64,000 nucleotides of DNA from assembly GCF_900111405.1 (NCBI RefSeq), contig NZ_FOHJ01000004.1, positions 186,001 to 250,000 on the forward strand, read 5' to 3'. Position 1 is the stretch's first letter, and every line of letters starts with the position of its first letter. Below the pieces are notes generated by a model, which was given only the letters and a program-made list of their open reading frames with translations, made no database searches and was not told the DNA's origin. Source of the stretch: Salinibacillus kushneri. Its GTDB lineage: Bacteria; Bacillota; Bacilli; Bacillales; Alkalibacillaceae. Positions 44,070 to 53,525 of this stretch are shown here, piece by piece. The position numbers were made by a program, and so were the translations under genes.

Positions 44070-44210
44070 TTAATTGCCTTTGGGTTGAATCCAAACAGCT
44101 TCTTTGCCCTTGGTCTGGTATTTTCGACCTTTATTTCCATCAAAGCTCTTACTTAAATGCCCATGTTTATTTGGTTGGTACTGTTCGGAATTCTTTTTTG
44201 GATTTCCCAT
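44070..44210 (-). CDS. sspN: Small acid-soluble spore protein N
   Basis: A 46-residue minor SASP missed by long-ORF calling. It begins M-G-N-P-K-K-N-S-E-Q-Y-Q-P and contains H-G-H-L-S-K-S-F-D-G-N-K-G-R-K, the SspN pattern. ATG 44210 follows AAAGGGG. It immediately precedes tlp on the same strand, the order known from B. subtilis, which strongly supports the call. Confidence 0.9.
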   Translation of the reverse strand: MGNPKKNSEQYQPNKHGHLSKSFDGNKGRKYQTKGKEAVWIQPKGN

Positions 44211-44325
44211 TTTATTAACCCCTTTTGAGAAGTATTACAAGCCTTAGGTTTTGTTAATGATGATGAAGTATGTAAAAAAGGGCAATGGTAAGATTATAGC
44301 TGTATACCAACGTTTGGTTACAAAT

Positions 44326-44360
44326 GAAAAAGACAGCTACATATTAATCTTCAGCTGTCT
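44326..44360 (-). terminator. Terminator overlapping the fbpB-like stop codon
   Basis: AGACAGCT pairs with AGCTGTCT (44353-44360 with 44331-44338), followed by TTTTC on the minus strand; the stop codon lies in the loop. Confidence 0.75.
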
Positions 44361-44490
44361 CCACTGTACTTGACGTGAGTTTATCCTCAAGCTTTTGTTC
44401 AATTTTATCCATTAGTTCTGGATTTTGTCTGATTTCTTCCCGTTCTAACGCTAACATTTCAGCAAAACTAAGCTTTTGTTTTTTATTCAT
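44344..44490 (-). CDS. FbpB-like small basic-family protein
   Basis: A 48-residue protein with the pattern S-F-A-E-M-L-A-L-E-R-E-E-I-R-Q-N-P-E-L-M-D-K-I-E-Q-K-L-E at 8-35 (shown across several words), typical of the Fur_reg_FbpB family. In B. subtilis, FbpB works with the small RNA FsrA in iron sparing, but many Bacillaceae carry several paralogues of unknown role. I do not see a Fur box upstream. ATG 44490 follows GGAGAG. Its stop lies within the terminator. Confidence 0.75.
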   Translation of the reverse strand: MNKKQKLSFAEMLALEREEIRQNPELMDKIEQKLEDKLTSSTVETAED

Positions 44491-44547
44491 TGGAATATCT
44501 CTCCTTTATTTACAATATTTCCAACGAATAAAGAAATTATACATGAA

Positions 44548-45147
44548 TTAGTTTAGCTGCTTCATTTTTTCTTCTAATGTTTCTAAAGTAATGGAACCAG
44601 AATACTTTTCCACAACTTCTCCTTTCGTATTGATAAAGAAGGTTGAGGGAAAATTAAATAATTGATATTGGTCTACACTCACCTTTAAATCCTGATCCAG
44701 CGGAATAGGAAAGCTTAGATTAAATTCGTCAATAAAATCCTTTACGTTGTCTTTCGAAGTCTCATAACCTGTGACATTGACAGCTAATATTTTCATCTTA
44801 TCTCCGAACTTTTCATGAAATGTCTGCATTTCTGGCATTTCTTTTTGACAAGGCTTGCACCACGTTGCCCAAAAATTAAGCATGACCTTTTGGCCAATAA
44901 AGTCAGACAATTGGACTTGTTTGCCATCAATCGTTTGTAATGTAAAGTCAGGAGCTGGGTTTCCAATCTCTACAGATGTGGTGTTTTCTGAATCATATTT
45001 ATCAGGTACAGCTACTGCAACATCATTAAAGTCTTCATCAGATTTTGTATCCTTTTCTTTTGTTTGTTCTTGTGTGAAATTATAAATAACGATGGCAAGC
45101 ATGAATAATATAATCACAGGTCCAATCAAACGTTTGATAAGTTTCAT
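44548..45147 (-). CDS. yneN: ResA/YneN-type thiol-disulfide oxidoreductase
   Basis: A 199-residue membrane-anchored thioredoxin-like protein. An N-terminal transmembrane segment (about 4-24) is followed by an acidic linker and the AhpC/TSA-like fold with the active site W-C-K-P-C (near 98-102) and cis-Pro region F-P-S-T-F. It acts outside the membrane as a reductant, as ResA and StoA do; the target is not evident. ATG 45147 follows GGAGAC. Located next to aconitase, as yneN is in B. subtilis. Confidence 0.9.
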   Translation of the reverse strand: MKLIKRLIGPVIILFMLAIVIYNFTQEQTKEKDTKSDEDFNDVAVAVPDKYDSENTTSVEIGNPAPDFTLQTIDGKQVQLSDFIGQKVMLNFWATWCKPCQKEMPEMQTFHEKFGDKMKILAVNVTGYETSKDNVKDFIDEFNLSFPIPLDQDLKVSVDQYQLFNFPSTFFINTKGEVVEKYSGSITLETLEEKMKQLN

Positions 45148-45216
45148 TTGTCTCCTGCTCCATTTCATCGATAAGTTTCTTTAACAATTGTATCAAATGA
45201 GTGTTTTTATACAAGG

Positions 45217-45244
45217 AAAAGCACCCCTATTTATAGAGGTGCTT
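45217..45244 (-). terminator. Terminator after acnA
   Basis: AAGCACCTCTA / TAGGGGTGCTT stem on the minus strand with TTCC following; modest T run. Confidence 0.7.
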
Positions 45245-45261
45245 ACATATCATGAGTTTTT

Positions 45262-47964
45262 TTATTTTAGTTTATTACGCAATACCATTTGAAGAATACC
45301 GCCATGACGATAGTAGTCAACCTCTACATCACTGTCAAAACGGGCAATTACTTCAAATTCTTTCGTATTGCCTTCTTCATCAGTGGCTGTAACTTTAACC
45401 AAGTCATGTGGTTTAACCGATTCGTCGATTTGAACATCATACGTTTCTTTACCTGTTAAACCAAGAGATTCAATGCCTTCTTCATCTTTAAATTGAAGAG
45501 GCAGCACACCCATCATAACAAGGTTGGAACGATGAATTCGCTCAAAACTTTCTGCAATTACTGTCTTAATACCTAATAGATTAGTACCCTTCGCAGCCCA
45601 ATCACGGGAACTTCCCATACCGTAATCGTTACCAGCGATAACCATTAAACCAGTGTTATCTTCCTGATACTTCATGGCAGCATCATAAATTGGCATGATG
45701 TCTTCTGTTGGCCAATAAGTTGTGTAACCACCTTCAGTACCTGGCGCGATTTCGTTACGAATACGAATGTTACCAAATGTACCACGCATCATCACTTCAT
45801 GGTTACCACGACGGGATCCATATGAATTAAAGTTACGTGGAGAGACCCCTTTATCAATTAAATATTTACCTGCGGGCATATCCTTTGGAATTGCACCGGC
45901 TGGTGAAATATGGTCTGTTGTAACTGAATCGCCAAATTTACCAATTACACGTAAATCATTTAATGGTTTTACTGTTTCTGGGTCCTTCGCTAACCCTTCA
46001 AAGAATGGAGGGTTTTGAATATAGGTAGATTGTTCATCCCACTCATAAAGTGGTTCATCAGTTGTATCAATTTCATTCCATTTTTCGTTTGAGTTAAATA
46101 CTTCCTCATATTCTTTACGGAAGATTTCTGGTGTAACAACCTTGGAAATTTCCTGTTTTACTTCTTCACTGGAAGGCCATATATCTTTAAAGTAAATATC
46201 ATTACCATCCTGATCTTTACCAAGCGGATCATTTTTAAGATCAATATCCACTGTACCAGCAAGCGCATAGGCAACAACCAATGGTGGTGATGCAAGATAG
46301 TTTGCTTTTACAAGTGGATGGATACGACCTTCAAAGTTACGGTTACCAGACAGAACAGAAGCAGCAGTTAAATCACTTTCTGCAATGGCTTCTTCAATTT
46401 CAGGAAGAAGTGGTCCGGAGTTACCAATACAAGTCGTACAGCCATAGCCAACCAGGTTAAAGCCAAGTTTATCAAGGTACTCCATTAATCCTGCATCTTC
46501 TAAGTAACGTGTAACAACCTTAGAACCAGGTGCTAGTGAAGTTTTTACATATGAAGGTACTTCGAGTCCTTTTTCAACAGCGTTTTTAGCAAGTAAACCT
46601 GCACCTAACATTACATGTGGATTAGATGTGTTTGTACAGGAAGTGATAGCAGCTATTGCCAGTGCACCTGTCTTCATAACCGTTGTATCACCATTGTTGA
46701 ACTTAACGGTAGCCTCTTTATCCTTCTCATTTTCATCTAATCCGAATCCGTGATTACCCGCAGGAGCTGTTAGTGCCTGATTGAACGATTCCTTCATCTT
46801 GGATAATGGAATACGGTCTTGTGGACGTTTAGGACCAGAAAGGTTTGGTTCAAGCTCAGATAAATCAATTTCCACAAGGTCAGTAAATTCAGGATCTTCC
46901 TGATCTGGTGTATAAAATAATTCATTTTGTTTACAATAAGTTTCAACAAGTTTAATTTGCTCTTCTGTACGTCCGGTTAAACGAAGATATTCCAGAGATT
47001 CCTCGTCTACAGGGAAAAAGCCACAGGTTGCACCATATTCTGGTGCCATGTTTGAGATTGTTGCACGATCTGCAAGTGGCATTTCACTAAGGCCAGGACC
47101 AAAGAACTCAACAAATTTACCTACAACTTTTTTCTCACGAAGTGCTTGTGTAACTCTTAGGGCTAAGTCGGTTGCTGTTGTACCTTCCGGGAATTTACCA
47201 ACAAGCTTCACACCAATAACTTCAGGTGCTGGAACATAAGAAGGCTGACCAAGCATACCGGCTTCAGCTTCAATACCACCAACACCCCATCCAAGTATAC
47301 CCAAGCCATTAATCATGGTGGTGTGAGAGTCTGTACCTACTAGAGTATCCGGAAATGCTTCATACTCACCATCTTCATTTTCGGTAGAATGGACAACGTT
47401 TGCAAGATACTCTAAGTTTACCTGGTGAACGATACCCGTTGCAGGTGGAACAGCACGATAATTATCAAAAGCTTTTTGAGCCCAATGAAGGAATTCATAG
47501 CGTTCCTTATTTCGATCAAATTCAAGCTCCATATTTAAATTTAGTGCATCTGCAGATCCATATTTATCAACCTGAACAGAGTGATCGATAACTAAATCAA
47601 CAGGGACTTCAGGATTAATTTGGTCTGGACTTCCTCCCATATCTACCATAGCTTTACGTAAGGAAGCTAAATCCACTACGGCTGGTACACCTGTAAAGTC
47701 TTGTAAAATGACACGAGATGGCTTAAATGGTACATCTACATTACCATCCTTCGTTCCCCACTTTGCTAATTTTTCTACATGTTCTTCTTTAATCAAACGA
47801 CCATCCATCTGTCTAAGAACTGATTCAAGAAGAACACGTACAGAAAAAGGCAAGCGAGAGATTTTTCCAATTCCTGCATTCTCTAGCGCTTTCAAATCAT
47901 AATAGTGGTAAGTTTTGCCATTAATTTCAAAGTTCTTTCTCGCATTAAAAGCGTTATCTGCCAT
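45262..47964 (-). CDS. acnA: Aconitate hydratase A
   Basis: Isomerises citrate and isocitrate in the TCA cycle; 900 residues, the AcnA/CitB type that can also bind RNA when its cluster is lost. 4Fe-4S ligand regions are [10 protein letters not shown] (near 440) and [12 protein letters not shown] (near 505), and the swivel domain includes [10 protein letters not shown] and [13 protein letters not shown] 47964 (M-A-D-N-A-F) follows AGAGGGGG; starts further upstream lack this. sspP lies divergently upstream, as near B. subtilis citB. Confidence 0.96.
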   Translation of the reverse strand: MADNAFNARKNFEINGKTYHYYDLKALENAGIGKISRLPFSVRVLLESVLRQMDGRLIKEEHVEKLAKWGTKDGNVDVPFKPSRVILQDFTGVPAVVDLASLRKAMVDMGGSPDQINPEVPVDLVIDHSVQVDKYGSADALNLNMELEFDRNKERYEFLHWAQKAFDNYRAVPPATGIVHQVNLEYLANVVHSTENEDGEYEAFPDTLVGTDSHTTMINGLGILGWGVGGIEAEAGMLGQPSYVPAPEVIGVKLVGKFPEGTTATDLALRVTQALREKKVVGKFVEFFGPGLSEMPLADRATISNMAPEYGATCGFFPVDEESLEYLRLTGRTEEQIKLVETYCKQNELFYTPDQEDPEFTDLVEIDLSELEPNLSGPKRPQDRIPLSKMKESFNQALTAPAGNHGFGLDENEKDKEATVKFNNGDTTVMKTGALAIAAITSCTNTSNPHVMLGAGLLAKNAVEKGLEVPSYVKTSLAPGSKVVTRYLEDAGLMEYLDKLGFNLVGYGCTTCIGNSGPLLPEIEEAIAESDLTAASVLSGNRNFEGRIHPLVKANYLASPPLVVAYALAGTVDIDLKNDPLGKDQDGNDIYFKDIWPSSEEVKQEISKVVTPEIFRKEYEEVFNSNEKWNEIDTTDEPLYEWDEQSTYIQNPPFFEGLAKDPETVKPLNDLRVIGKFGDSVTTDHISPAGAIPKDMPAGKYLIDKGVSPRNFNSYGSRRGNHEVMMRGTFGNIRIRNEIAPGTEGGYTTYWPTEDIMPIYDAAMKYQEDNTGLMVIAGNDYGMGSSRDWAAKGTNLLGIKTVIAESFERIHRSNLVMMGVLPLQFKDEEGIESLGLTGKETYDVQIDESVKPHDLVKVTATDEEGNTKEFEVIARFDSDVEVDYYRHGGILQMVLRNKLK

Positions 47965-48218
47965 ATCTTTTACCCCCTCTAATAGATTATGTACAGCCAT
48001 ATTGGCTTCTTTTCCTATTAAACTTTCATCCCCATTGGCAGTATGCACTCTCATTTTAAATCAAAATGTTTAAGAAGTAAAACCTTTTAAAAAACTTTCT
48101 AAAAACATTTGCTTTTCACATTTATCTACGCTGACTTGAACCTTAAAAACAAAGGTCCTGTATCATGGATATAAATTAAGATCTCTTCATACCCTACAGT
48201 TGAAAGGAGGCATTTCAT

Positions 48219-48350
48219 TTGACTGAAGAAAAAAATTCAAAGTTAAATCGACAAGCTAAACAACCATATGGTGTGCCTATGAAAGGTTCTAAAAAAGTAA
48301 AGAACCGTAATCATACCAGACAGAAAAAAGGAGCATCACATGACCTTTAA
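48219..48350 (+). CDS. sspP: Small acid-soluble spore protein P
   Basis: A 43-residue SASP from TTG 48219, eight nt after AAAGGAGG. The C-terminal two thirds, G-S-K-K-V-K-N-R-N-H-T-R-Q-K and S-H-D-L at the end, match SspP closely. It is divergent from acnA (citB), its usual neighbour. Its last 15 bases overlap the convergent 3' end of selA, so the two genes share a tail with no terminator between them. Confidence 0.92.
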   Translation: MTEEKNSKLNRQAKQPYGVPMKGSKKVKNRNHTRQKKGASHDL

Positions 48351-49751
48351 TTCCTGATTAAGTTCAGAAAAGGTCTGATGTAATTGTTCAATATCTGATG
48401 AATCTAATGTCCTAAAGTCCAAAAATAGCTGTTCATCTAAAAAGCGACCGATAACAGGTGTTCTGTGGTTACGCAATCTATTCTCCAGTTTTTCAGGAGA
48501 TAACACCTCACATTGTACCGTTACACCAATGCTTTCGATTTGTTCTTCCGGCATGGTCCCCCCGCCAATGGTTGCATAACTATTTCGGATATCAAACGAA
48601 AACATGGTGTATAAATGGCTCTTTTTCATAAATGCCTGTACCTGTTCTTTAATTTCCGAAGCAGATCTTAAAATATCTCTTACAGCAGGAATTTGATATA
48701 AAGCTGCTTGGGTACCTTTAGCGTATGATTTAAGTGTTGTTTCTAAAGCAGCCAATGTCATTTTGTCTACCCGTAATACTCTTGCCAGCTGATGTTGTTT
48801 CAAGCGGTCAATGAGCTCTTTCTTTCCAGCAATAATACCGACTTGCGGTCCACCTAAAAGCTTATCTCCACTGAAAGAAACCAGATGAGCCCCTGCTTCT
48901 AATACATCCTTTACAACAGGTTCATCCCCTACTCCTTGATCCTTAAAATCAATTAATGCTCCACTTCCTAAGTCTTCATAATAAATCAAATCATTTTGAT
49001 CCGCTATTGAGGCAAGTTTTTTTGTTTTAATCTGTTCTGTAAATCCTACTACTTTAAAATTACTTGTATGTACTTTTAAAATCATCGCCGTTTGTTCGCT
49101 AATTGCATTCAAATAATCATATTCATGGGTTTTATTCGTTGTCCCGACTTCAACCAAATTTGCATCACTTTCAGACATTATAGATGAAACACGAAAGCTT
49201 CCGCCAATTTCTACAAGCTCTCCTCTTGAAACAATCACCTCATGATCCTTAGCTAAAGCCCGTAAAGTTAAATAGACACTCGCTGCATTATTATTAACAA
49301 CAAGTGCTCCTTCAGCACCTGTTACTTCTTTTATAATCTCTTCTACGATTTGGTGTCTTGAGCCTCTATGACCTTTAGTCACGTTATATTCCAAATTCGA
49401 ATAATGTTTAGCTACTTTAACTACATGGTCTATGGCTTCTTCTGACAATCTTGCTCTTCCTAAATTTGTATGTAAAATGGTTCCCGTAGCATTTATGGCA
49501 GGCTTCAGGTTGTCCTCTCCCCACTCTATACATTTCTTCTTGACCTGGTTAATAATATACTGTTCTAAATCCCCTGCACGAGTTATCTGCAACTTATTTG
49601 CAAGGATTAAGTGACGAACATCATCAATTTCTAATTGTATCCAATGCTTTATTTTTTCTCTTGTCAAATCAAGACGCTCCTGTATGGCTATGATGTCGGA
49701 ATTCCTTTGAATCTCATGAACAGGGGGAATTTGCCTAAGCATCTCTTTCAC
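48336..49751 (-). CDS. selA: L-seryl-tRNA(Sec) selenium transferase
   Basis: PLP enzyme that converts seryl-tRNA(Sec) to selenocysteyl-tRNA(Sec) using selenophosphate; 471 residues. Typical stretches are I-N-A-T-G-T-I-L-H-T-N-L-G-R-A (near 87-100), H-R-G-S-R-H and S-F-S-G-D-K-L-L-G-G-P-Q with the PLP lysine (Lys297). The start is GTG 49751, seven nt after GGAGGT. The longer frame from 49814 begins inside the hairpin that follows the selW-like gene and has no ribosome site. Downstream it overlaps sspP convergently. Confidence 0.95.
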   Translation of the reverse strand: MKEMLRQIPPVHEIQRNSDIIAIQERLDLTREKIKHWIQLEIDDVRHLILANKLQITRAGDLEQYIINQVKKKCIEWGEDNLKPAINATGTILHTNLGRARLSEEAIDHVVKVAKHYSNLEYNVTKGHRGSRHQIVEEIIKEVTGAEGALVVNNNAASVYLTLRALAKDHEVIVSRGELVEIGGSFRVSSIMSESDANLVEVGTTNKTHEYDYLNAISEQTAMILKVHTSNFKVVGFTEQIKTKKLASIADQNDLIYYEDLGSGALIDFKDQGVGDEPVVKDVLEAGAHLVSFSGDKLLGGPQVGIIAGKKELIDRLKQHQLARVLRVDKMTLAALETTLKSYAKGTQAALYQIPAVRDILRSASEIKEQVQAFMKKSHLYTMFSFDIRNSYATIGGGTMPEEQIESIGVTVQCEVLSPEKLENRLRNHRTPVIGRFLDEQLFLDFRTLDSSDIEQLHQTFSELNQELKVM

Positions 49752-49778
49752 TGGTATAACCTCCATGTTGAACGATTT

Positions 49779-49820
49779 AAAAAGCATGCCCTGCCTCACA
49801 GATACAGAATGCATGCTTTA
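49779..49820 (-). terminator. Terminator or attenuator between selW-like gene and selA
   Basis: On the minus strand, TAAAGCATGC pairs with GCATGCTTTT around a 21-nt loop, then TTTAAA. The selW-like stop codon TAA is its first base triplet. A partial terminator here would lower selA expression relative to selW. Confidence 0.65.
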
Positions 49821-50063
49821 CAAAAAATTGAATTCCTCTATCCTCCCGATTATTTGTTTAAAATCAGGAAATTGCCCGGCTTCCTTTTTGGAGTATATTT
49901 TATGATGATTAACTGTAATTTCGAAAACTCCACCAGAACCAGGAATAAGCTTCATCTCTTTTATCTCATGTCGAAAATAACTAAATAATTCGTCTGCAAA
50001 ACTCGCAGCTTTCGGTGCATAGTTTCACATCATACAAAATTCAACGGAAATATGTAAAGTCAT
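49818..50063 (-). CDS. SelW/Rdx-family selenoprotein (in-frame TGA = Sec13)
   Basis: An 81-residue protein that normal ORF calling misses because of TGA at 50027-50025. From ATG 50063 (AAGGAGTG upstream) it reads M-T-L-H-I-S-V-E-F-C-M-M-U-N-Y-A-P-K-A, giving the thioredoxin-like C-x-x-U redox motif at residues 10-13. After it come L-I-P-G-S-G-G-V-F-E-I-T-V and Y-S-K-K-E-A-G-Q-F-P, the SelW/SelT/SelH (Rdx) family pattern. A SECIS-like hairpin follows the TGA by 21 nt, and selA and selB flank the gene. It likely acts in thiol redox reactions; the partner is unknown. A plain pseudogene is unlikely. Confidence 0.93.
49994..50008 (-). promoter_or_regulatory. SECIS hairpin of the selW-like gene
   Basis: CUGCG (50008-50004) pairs with UGCAG (49998-49994), loop AGUUU (50003-49999), loop beginning 21 nt after the UGA. 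The loop and its closing GC(G)/UGC match the selD SECIS. Confidence 0.8.
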
Positions 50064-50108
50064 AACACAAACACTCCTTTATTACTCATATTTTAATCAA
50101 TCGTATGT

Positions 50109-50138
50109 AATAATACAAACAGTAAGGAGTATTATTCA
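50109..50138 (-). promoter_or_regulatory. Candidate promoter of the selW-like gene
   Basis: Minus strand TTGAAT (50138-50133), 18-nt spacer, TATTAT (50114-50109). Lying just after the selB terminator, it would drive selW and, by read-through, selA. Confidence 0.45.
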
Positions 50139-50158
50139 AAACATCCAAATCCCTGCGA

Positions 50159-50202
50159 TAAAAAAATAGAGGGGCTACCTTCTATTAGCTATCCTCTATT
50201 TT
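50159..50202 (-). terminator. Terminator after selB
   Basis: AATAGAGG (minus) pairs with CCTCTATT, with an inner TAGC/GTAGC contact, followed by T7. Confidence 0.75.
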
Positions 50203-50223
50203 ACGCATGGCGTTCAATTAATT

Positions 50224-52128
50224 TTAGTTTGGACGGCCTATCCATTTACGGTTTCCATCTGCCCTTTCCGTAAATTGCAAGGAATCCATAAGTTCTAATA
50301 AGGGAATTAAATATTTTCGCGACACATTCCATACATCTTTAGCTTCTTTAAGCGTAAAGTACTCTTCGGTCTGTTTACTTAATCGTTTAACTTCAGCATG
50401 TAATACATTCGCATGGATAATGTGCTTATCAGTTAACAAATAGGCCAGTTGCTGGTTAATTAAAAACGTCTTAAAGTCCTCATGCAATTCTTCAGGAATC
50501 CCTTCTTCCTTTAAATAGAATTCCAATTCCTGTACCTGAATTTGATCCTCATATAAATGGTTTATAATATTCTCCATCCTTCTTTTCCACTGGGATGGCA
50601 TAGATGGGGAGAAGGAATATAAGGAAATATATTGCTTATATTGCTTTAAACGTTTTTCTTTTGTCCATTGGTCCAATAACCATTCAAGTACTTTATTAGG
50701 TGTCTGATTAAACTGAAAGAGTTCAGGTTTATTCATTCCTGATTTTAATGGATAACTATGGTGATAATCTTCTAGTCTTCCAAAAATATCGTTCCACAAT
50801 TCTTCAACAGTCATTGATGAGGCAAAATACCCTTCAACTTGTACAATTCTCCCACTTTCTTTTAATTCATGGAGGATTTCATCCAGTTTTGTTTTAGAGA
50901 AGGATAACTTACGCATCAGTTCAGGTTGTTTTAGCCATTTTTCTTCTTGAAGCAGCTGCCTAACAAGAGTCCCTGGTGAACCTTCTTTAAGCTGCTGAAG
51001 CCTCTGAATGGTATGGGAACCAAATTTATATTTCTCTCCATTGGGATTCATAATCCAACCACCACCAAGAGTTTCTACTGGTGTTGCACGACGCAGGACA
51101 AAACGATCACCGCGATTTACCACAATAGGCTCTTGCAGACGTACCTGACAAAGAATTTCCTCTTTTTTCGGCTGAACTTCATTTCGATCAAAAAATACTA
51201 TTTTTCCATATACCTCATTTGCTCCAGTATGGAGTTTAATCGGAGTACGTTGCTTAACAGGGTGGTTTATATCTCCTAAGAGTTGAAGAGATACATCAAT
51301 GATATCCGTTTCATCAAAATATCCAGGATTTTTAACTAACACATTTCCACGATCCAAATCCTCTTTTGAAACACCAGAGATATTAATGGCGGCACGTTGC
51401 CCCGCTACTGCTTCTTCTACATCCTGGTTATGAACTTGAATTTGTCTTGCTTTGGCTTCTTTTGCCAAACCAGGCAATACGAAAAAGCGTTCACCCCTTC
51501 GAAGGGAGCCTTCATAAATCGTTCCACGAACAACAGAACCAATCCCCTTCATCGTAAATACTTGATCAACTGGCATGCGAAAAGGGCTATGAGTATTCCG
51601 TAAAGGAGTTTCTTGTAAAGACTCTACTATTTTCTCCTCCAAATTTGAAATACCCTCCCCTGAAAGACTATCGACAAAAACAATTGGGGATTGACTAAAA
51701 TTGGTTTCTGTTAAATGTTCCTTAACATCATCAGTGACGAGCTGTAACAGCTCGTGATCCACTTTGTCGATTTTTGTAATCGCAATAATCGCCTGATTTA
51801 TGTTTAATAGCGATAAAATAGCCATGTGCTCTTTCGTTTGGGGCATAATACCTTCATCAGCAGCAATCGTGATAATAACCAAATCTATCCCCGCCACACC
51901 AGCAATCATCTGACGTATAAATTTTTCGTGTCCGGGTACATCTACAATAGATACGTTGGCATCTGTTCCTTTCAGCTTCAAAGGGGCAAAACCTAGCTCG
52001 ATTGAAATATTTCGCTCTTTTTCTTCCTTCAAGCGATCCGTATCAATTTGTGTTAATGCCTTTGTGAGCGTAGTTTTTCCATGATCAATATGTCCGGCCA
52101 TGCCTATAGTGTAATTTCGTTTATTCAT
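50224..52128 (-). CDS. selB: Selenocysteine-specific elongation factor
   Basis: Delivers Sec-tRNA(Sec) to the ribosome at UGA codons with a SECIS; 634 residues. The GTPase domain has G-H-I-D-H-G-K-T-T-L (near 12-21), D-V-P-G-H-E (near 63-68) and T-K-I-D (near 117); domains II-III follow, and the last ~250 residues contain the winged helices that bind the SECIS. ATG 52128 is 20 bp after the histidine kinase gene, so selB may be transcribed with that gene. A terminator separates it from the selW-like gene. Confidence 0.96.
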   Translation of the reverse strand: MNKRNYTIGMAGHIDHGKTTLTKALTQIDTDRLKEEKERNISIELGFAPLKLKGTDANVSIVDVPGHEKFIRQMIAGVAGIDLVIITIAADEGIMPQTKEHMAILSLLNINQAIIAITKIDKVDHELLQLVTDDVKEHLTETNFSQSPIVFVDSLSGEGISNLEEKIVESLQETPLRNTHSPFRMPVDQVFTMKGIGSVVRGTIYEGSLRRGERFFVLPGLAKEAKARQIQVHNQDVEEAVAGQRAAINISGVSKEDLDRGNVLVKNPGYFDETDIIDVSLQLLGDINHPVKQRTPIKLHTGANEVYGKIVFFDRNEVQPKKEEILCQVRLQEPIVVNRGDRFVLRRATPVETLGGGWIMNPNGEKYKFGSHTIQRLQQLKEGSPGTLVRQLLQEEKWLKQPELMRKLSFSKTKLDEILHELKESGRIVQVEGYFASSMTVEELWNDIFGRLEDYHHSYPLKSGMNKPELFQFNQTPNKVLEWLLDQWTKEKRLKQYKQYISLYSFSPSMPSQWKRRMENIINHLYEDQIQVQELEFYLKEEGIPEELHEDFKTFLINQQLAYLLTDKHIIHANVLHAEVKRLSKQTEEYFTLKEAKDVWNVSRKYLIPLLELMDSLQFTERADGNRKWIGRPN

Positions 52129-52148
52129 GCTTCATCACAAACTTCCTT

Positions 52149-53279
52149 TTACCTTGAATGATTTGGCAGCGTTACATGTATAATGGTACCCTTTTCAGGT
52201 GCGTTTGAAATTTCCAAATCTCCATGATGCTCTTTTATAATTTGATTGGTAATCATAAGCCCTAAACCCGTACCATTTTCTTTTGTAGTGAAAAAAGGTT
52301 CATGAATTTTATCCAAAATCTGTTCAGGAACTCCAGGGCCTTCATCCTGAACTTCTATAATCAAATTTGATTCTGCTTGAAAGCCTCTTACCTGAATCAC
52401 TCCACCCTCCTCCATTACTTCAATAGCATTTTTAATTAGATTGATAACAACCTGTTTAATTTGTGAAGGATCGCATTCCAATAAAATTTGATCAGATTCA
52501 GTAGTAAGGTGAATATCAATATCATACAGCTTTGCCTGGGAACGCATCAAGGTACAAACATCATTTAGCAAGCTTTGAAGTGATACGGTTTTTCGATGAT
52601 GGGGTTGGGGTTTGGAGATATATAATAGTTCAGAAGTAATTGATTCCATTTTTTCAATTTCTTCCTTCATAATTTTAAAATATTGTCCATCGACATCTAC
52701 ACCAGCTTCCATCAATTGCAAAAATCCTTTTAAAGAGGTTAATGGATTACGAATTTCGTGAGCAATACCTGCAGCTAATTGGCCAGCAACATTCATTTTT
52801 TCAGATCGAGCCAAGTGTTCCGTAGTTTCCTTCATTTTCGAAATGTCTTCAGAATATGCAATAAAATAGTCTTCATTTTTGTATCGTATACGACTAATAA
52901 CCGATTCGATCCAAATATAATGGCCATCTTTATGCTTAATTCTATAGGTTAGCCTGACCTTACAGTTCGTTTCTTCAGGAACTTTTGAACGTACATATAT
53001 GTAGTCTTCTGGATGTAACCATGAAAGAATATTGGTGCGCGTAACCTCTCCTTTTTCATAGCCAAGTATTCGATGGATATTGCTGGAAATATAACAAAAG
53101 TCCCCATTAATAGCTTTGACGGAAAAAATTTGATTACTTTCCGAATCAATCCATTCTAAGAATGGTATAGGAAGCATACCTACCTGCTGAAAATCCTCAT
53201 CTTTAACAAGTGCTTCATTACTTTTATGATGGTGAATGTCTGGTAGACTTCCATTCATAATTTGATTACTCTTTTTCAT
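52149..53279 (-). CDS. PAS-domain sensor histidine kinase, sporulation type (KinA/E-like)
   Basis: A 376-residue soluble histidine kinase. A PAS domain (about 45-145) precedes HisKA with the phospho-accepting H-E-I-R-N-P-L-T-S-L (near 175) and HATPase_c with N-L-I-K-N-A-I-E (near 285), D-E-G-P-G-V-P and G-T-G-L-G-L-M. There is no transmembrane segment and no adjacent response regulator, as with the kinases that feed the Spo0 phosphorelay. ATG 53279 follows GGAGGG. It lies between gnd and selB, 20 bp before selB. Confidence 0.87.
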   Translation of the reverse strand: MKKSNQIMNGSLPDIHHHKSNEALVKDEDFQQVGMLPIPFLEWIDSESNQIFSVKAINGDFCYISSNIHRILGYEKGEVTRTNILSWLHPEDYIYVRSKVPEETNCKVRLTYRIKHKDGHYIWIESVISRIRYKNEDYFIAYSEDISKMKETTEHLARSEKMNVAGQLAAGIAHEIRNPLTSLKGFLQLMEAGVDVDGQYFKIMKEEIEKMESITSELLYISKPQPHHRKTVSLQSLLNDVCTLMRSQAKLYDIDIHLTTESDQILLECDPSQIKQVVINLIKNAIEVMEEGGVIQVRGFQAESNLIIEVQDEGPGVPEQILDKIHEPFFTTKENGTGLGLMITNQIIKEHHGDLEISNAPEKGTIIHVTLPNHSR

Positions 53280-53480
53280 CCTTCTCCCTCCATTCTTTCC
53301 ATTAATCAAATGAAAAGAAGTATCATTTTCAGCTGTTTATGATAAATGAATGTTTGAAAGAGGGTGTTCCTATTTTCCATTTTTATTTCTATTTTTTACT
53401 ATTATCTCTCTACAATAAGAAAAAATCAACTATTGCACAACTGAATCATCCATTTGAAACTGGTATTAAGTCCCCTTATG

Positions 53481-53512
53481 AAAAATCCCCCCCTGCCCAT
53501 TAACAGAGGGGA
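53481..53512 (-). terminator. Terminator after gnd
   Basis: TCCCCTCTG...CAGGGGGGGA stem on the minus strand followed by TTTTTC. Confidence 0.75.
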
Positions 53513-53525
53513 ACGTTTTATCAGT

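Noticed and set aside
47965-48054. N-terminal extension of aconitase
   Set aside because: AGAGGGGG precedes ATG 47964, and the extension has no counterpart in the family.
49635-49988. 117-codon plus-strand open frame across the selA start and selW-like gene
   Set aside because: Antisense shadow; no family similarity and no ribosome site, while the minus strand carries selA and the selW-like gene.
50064-50223. tRNA-Sec gene (selC) between selB and the selW-like gene
   Set aside because: The spacer contains a terminator and promoter-like sequence; no cloverleaf, long variable arm or TTCRANNC loop was found.
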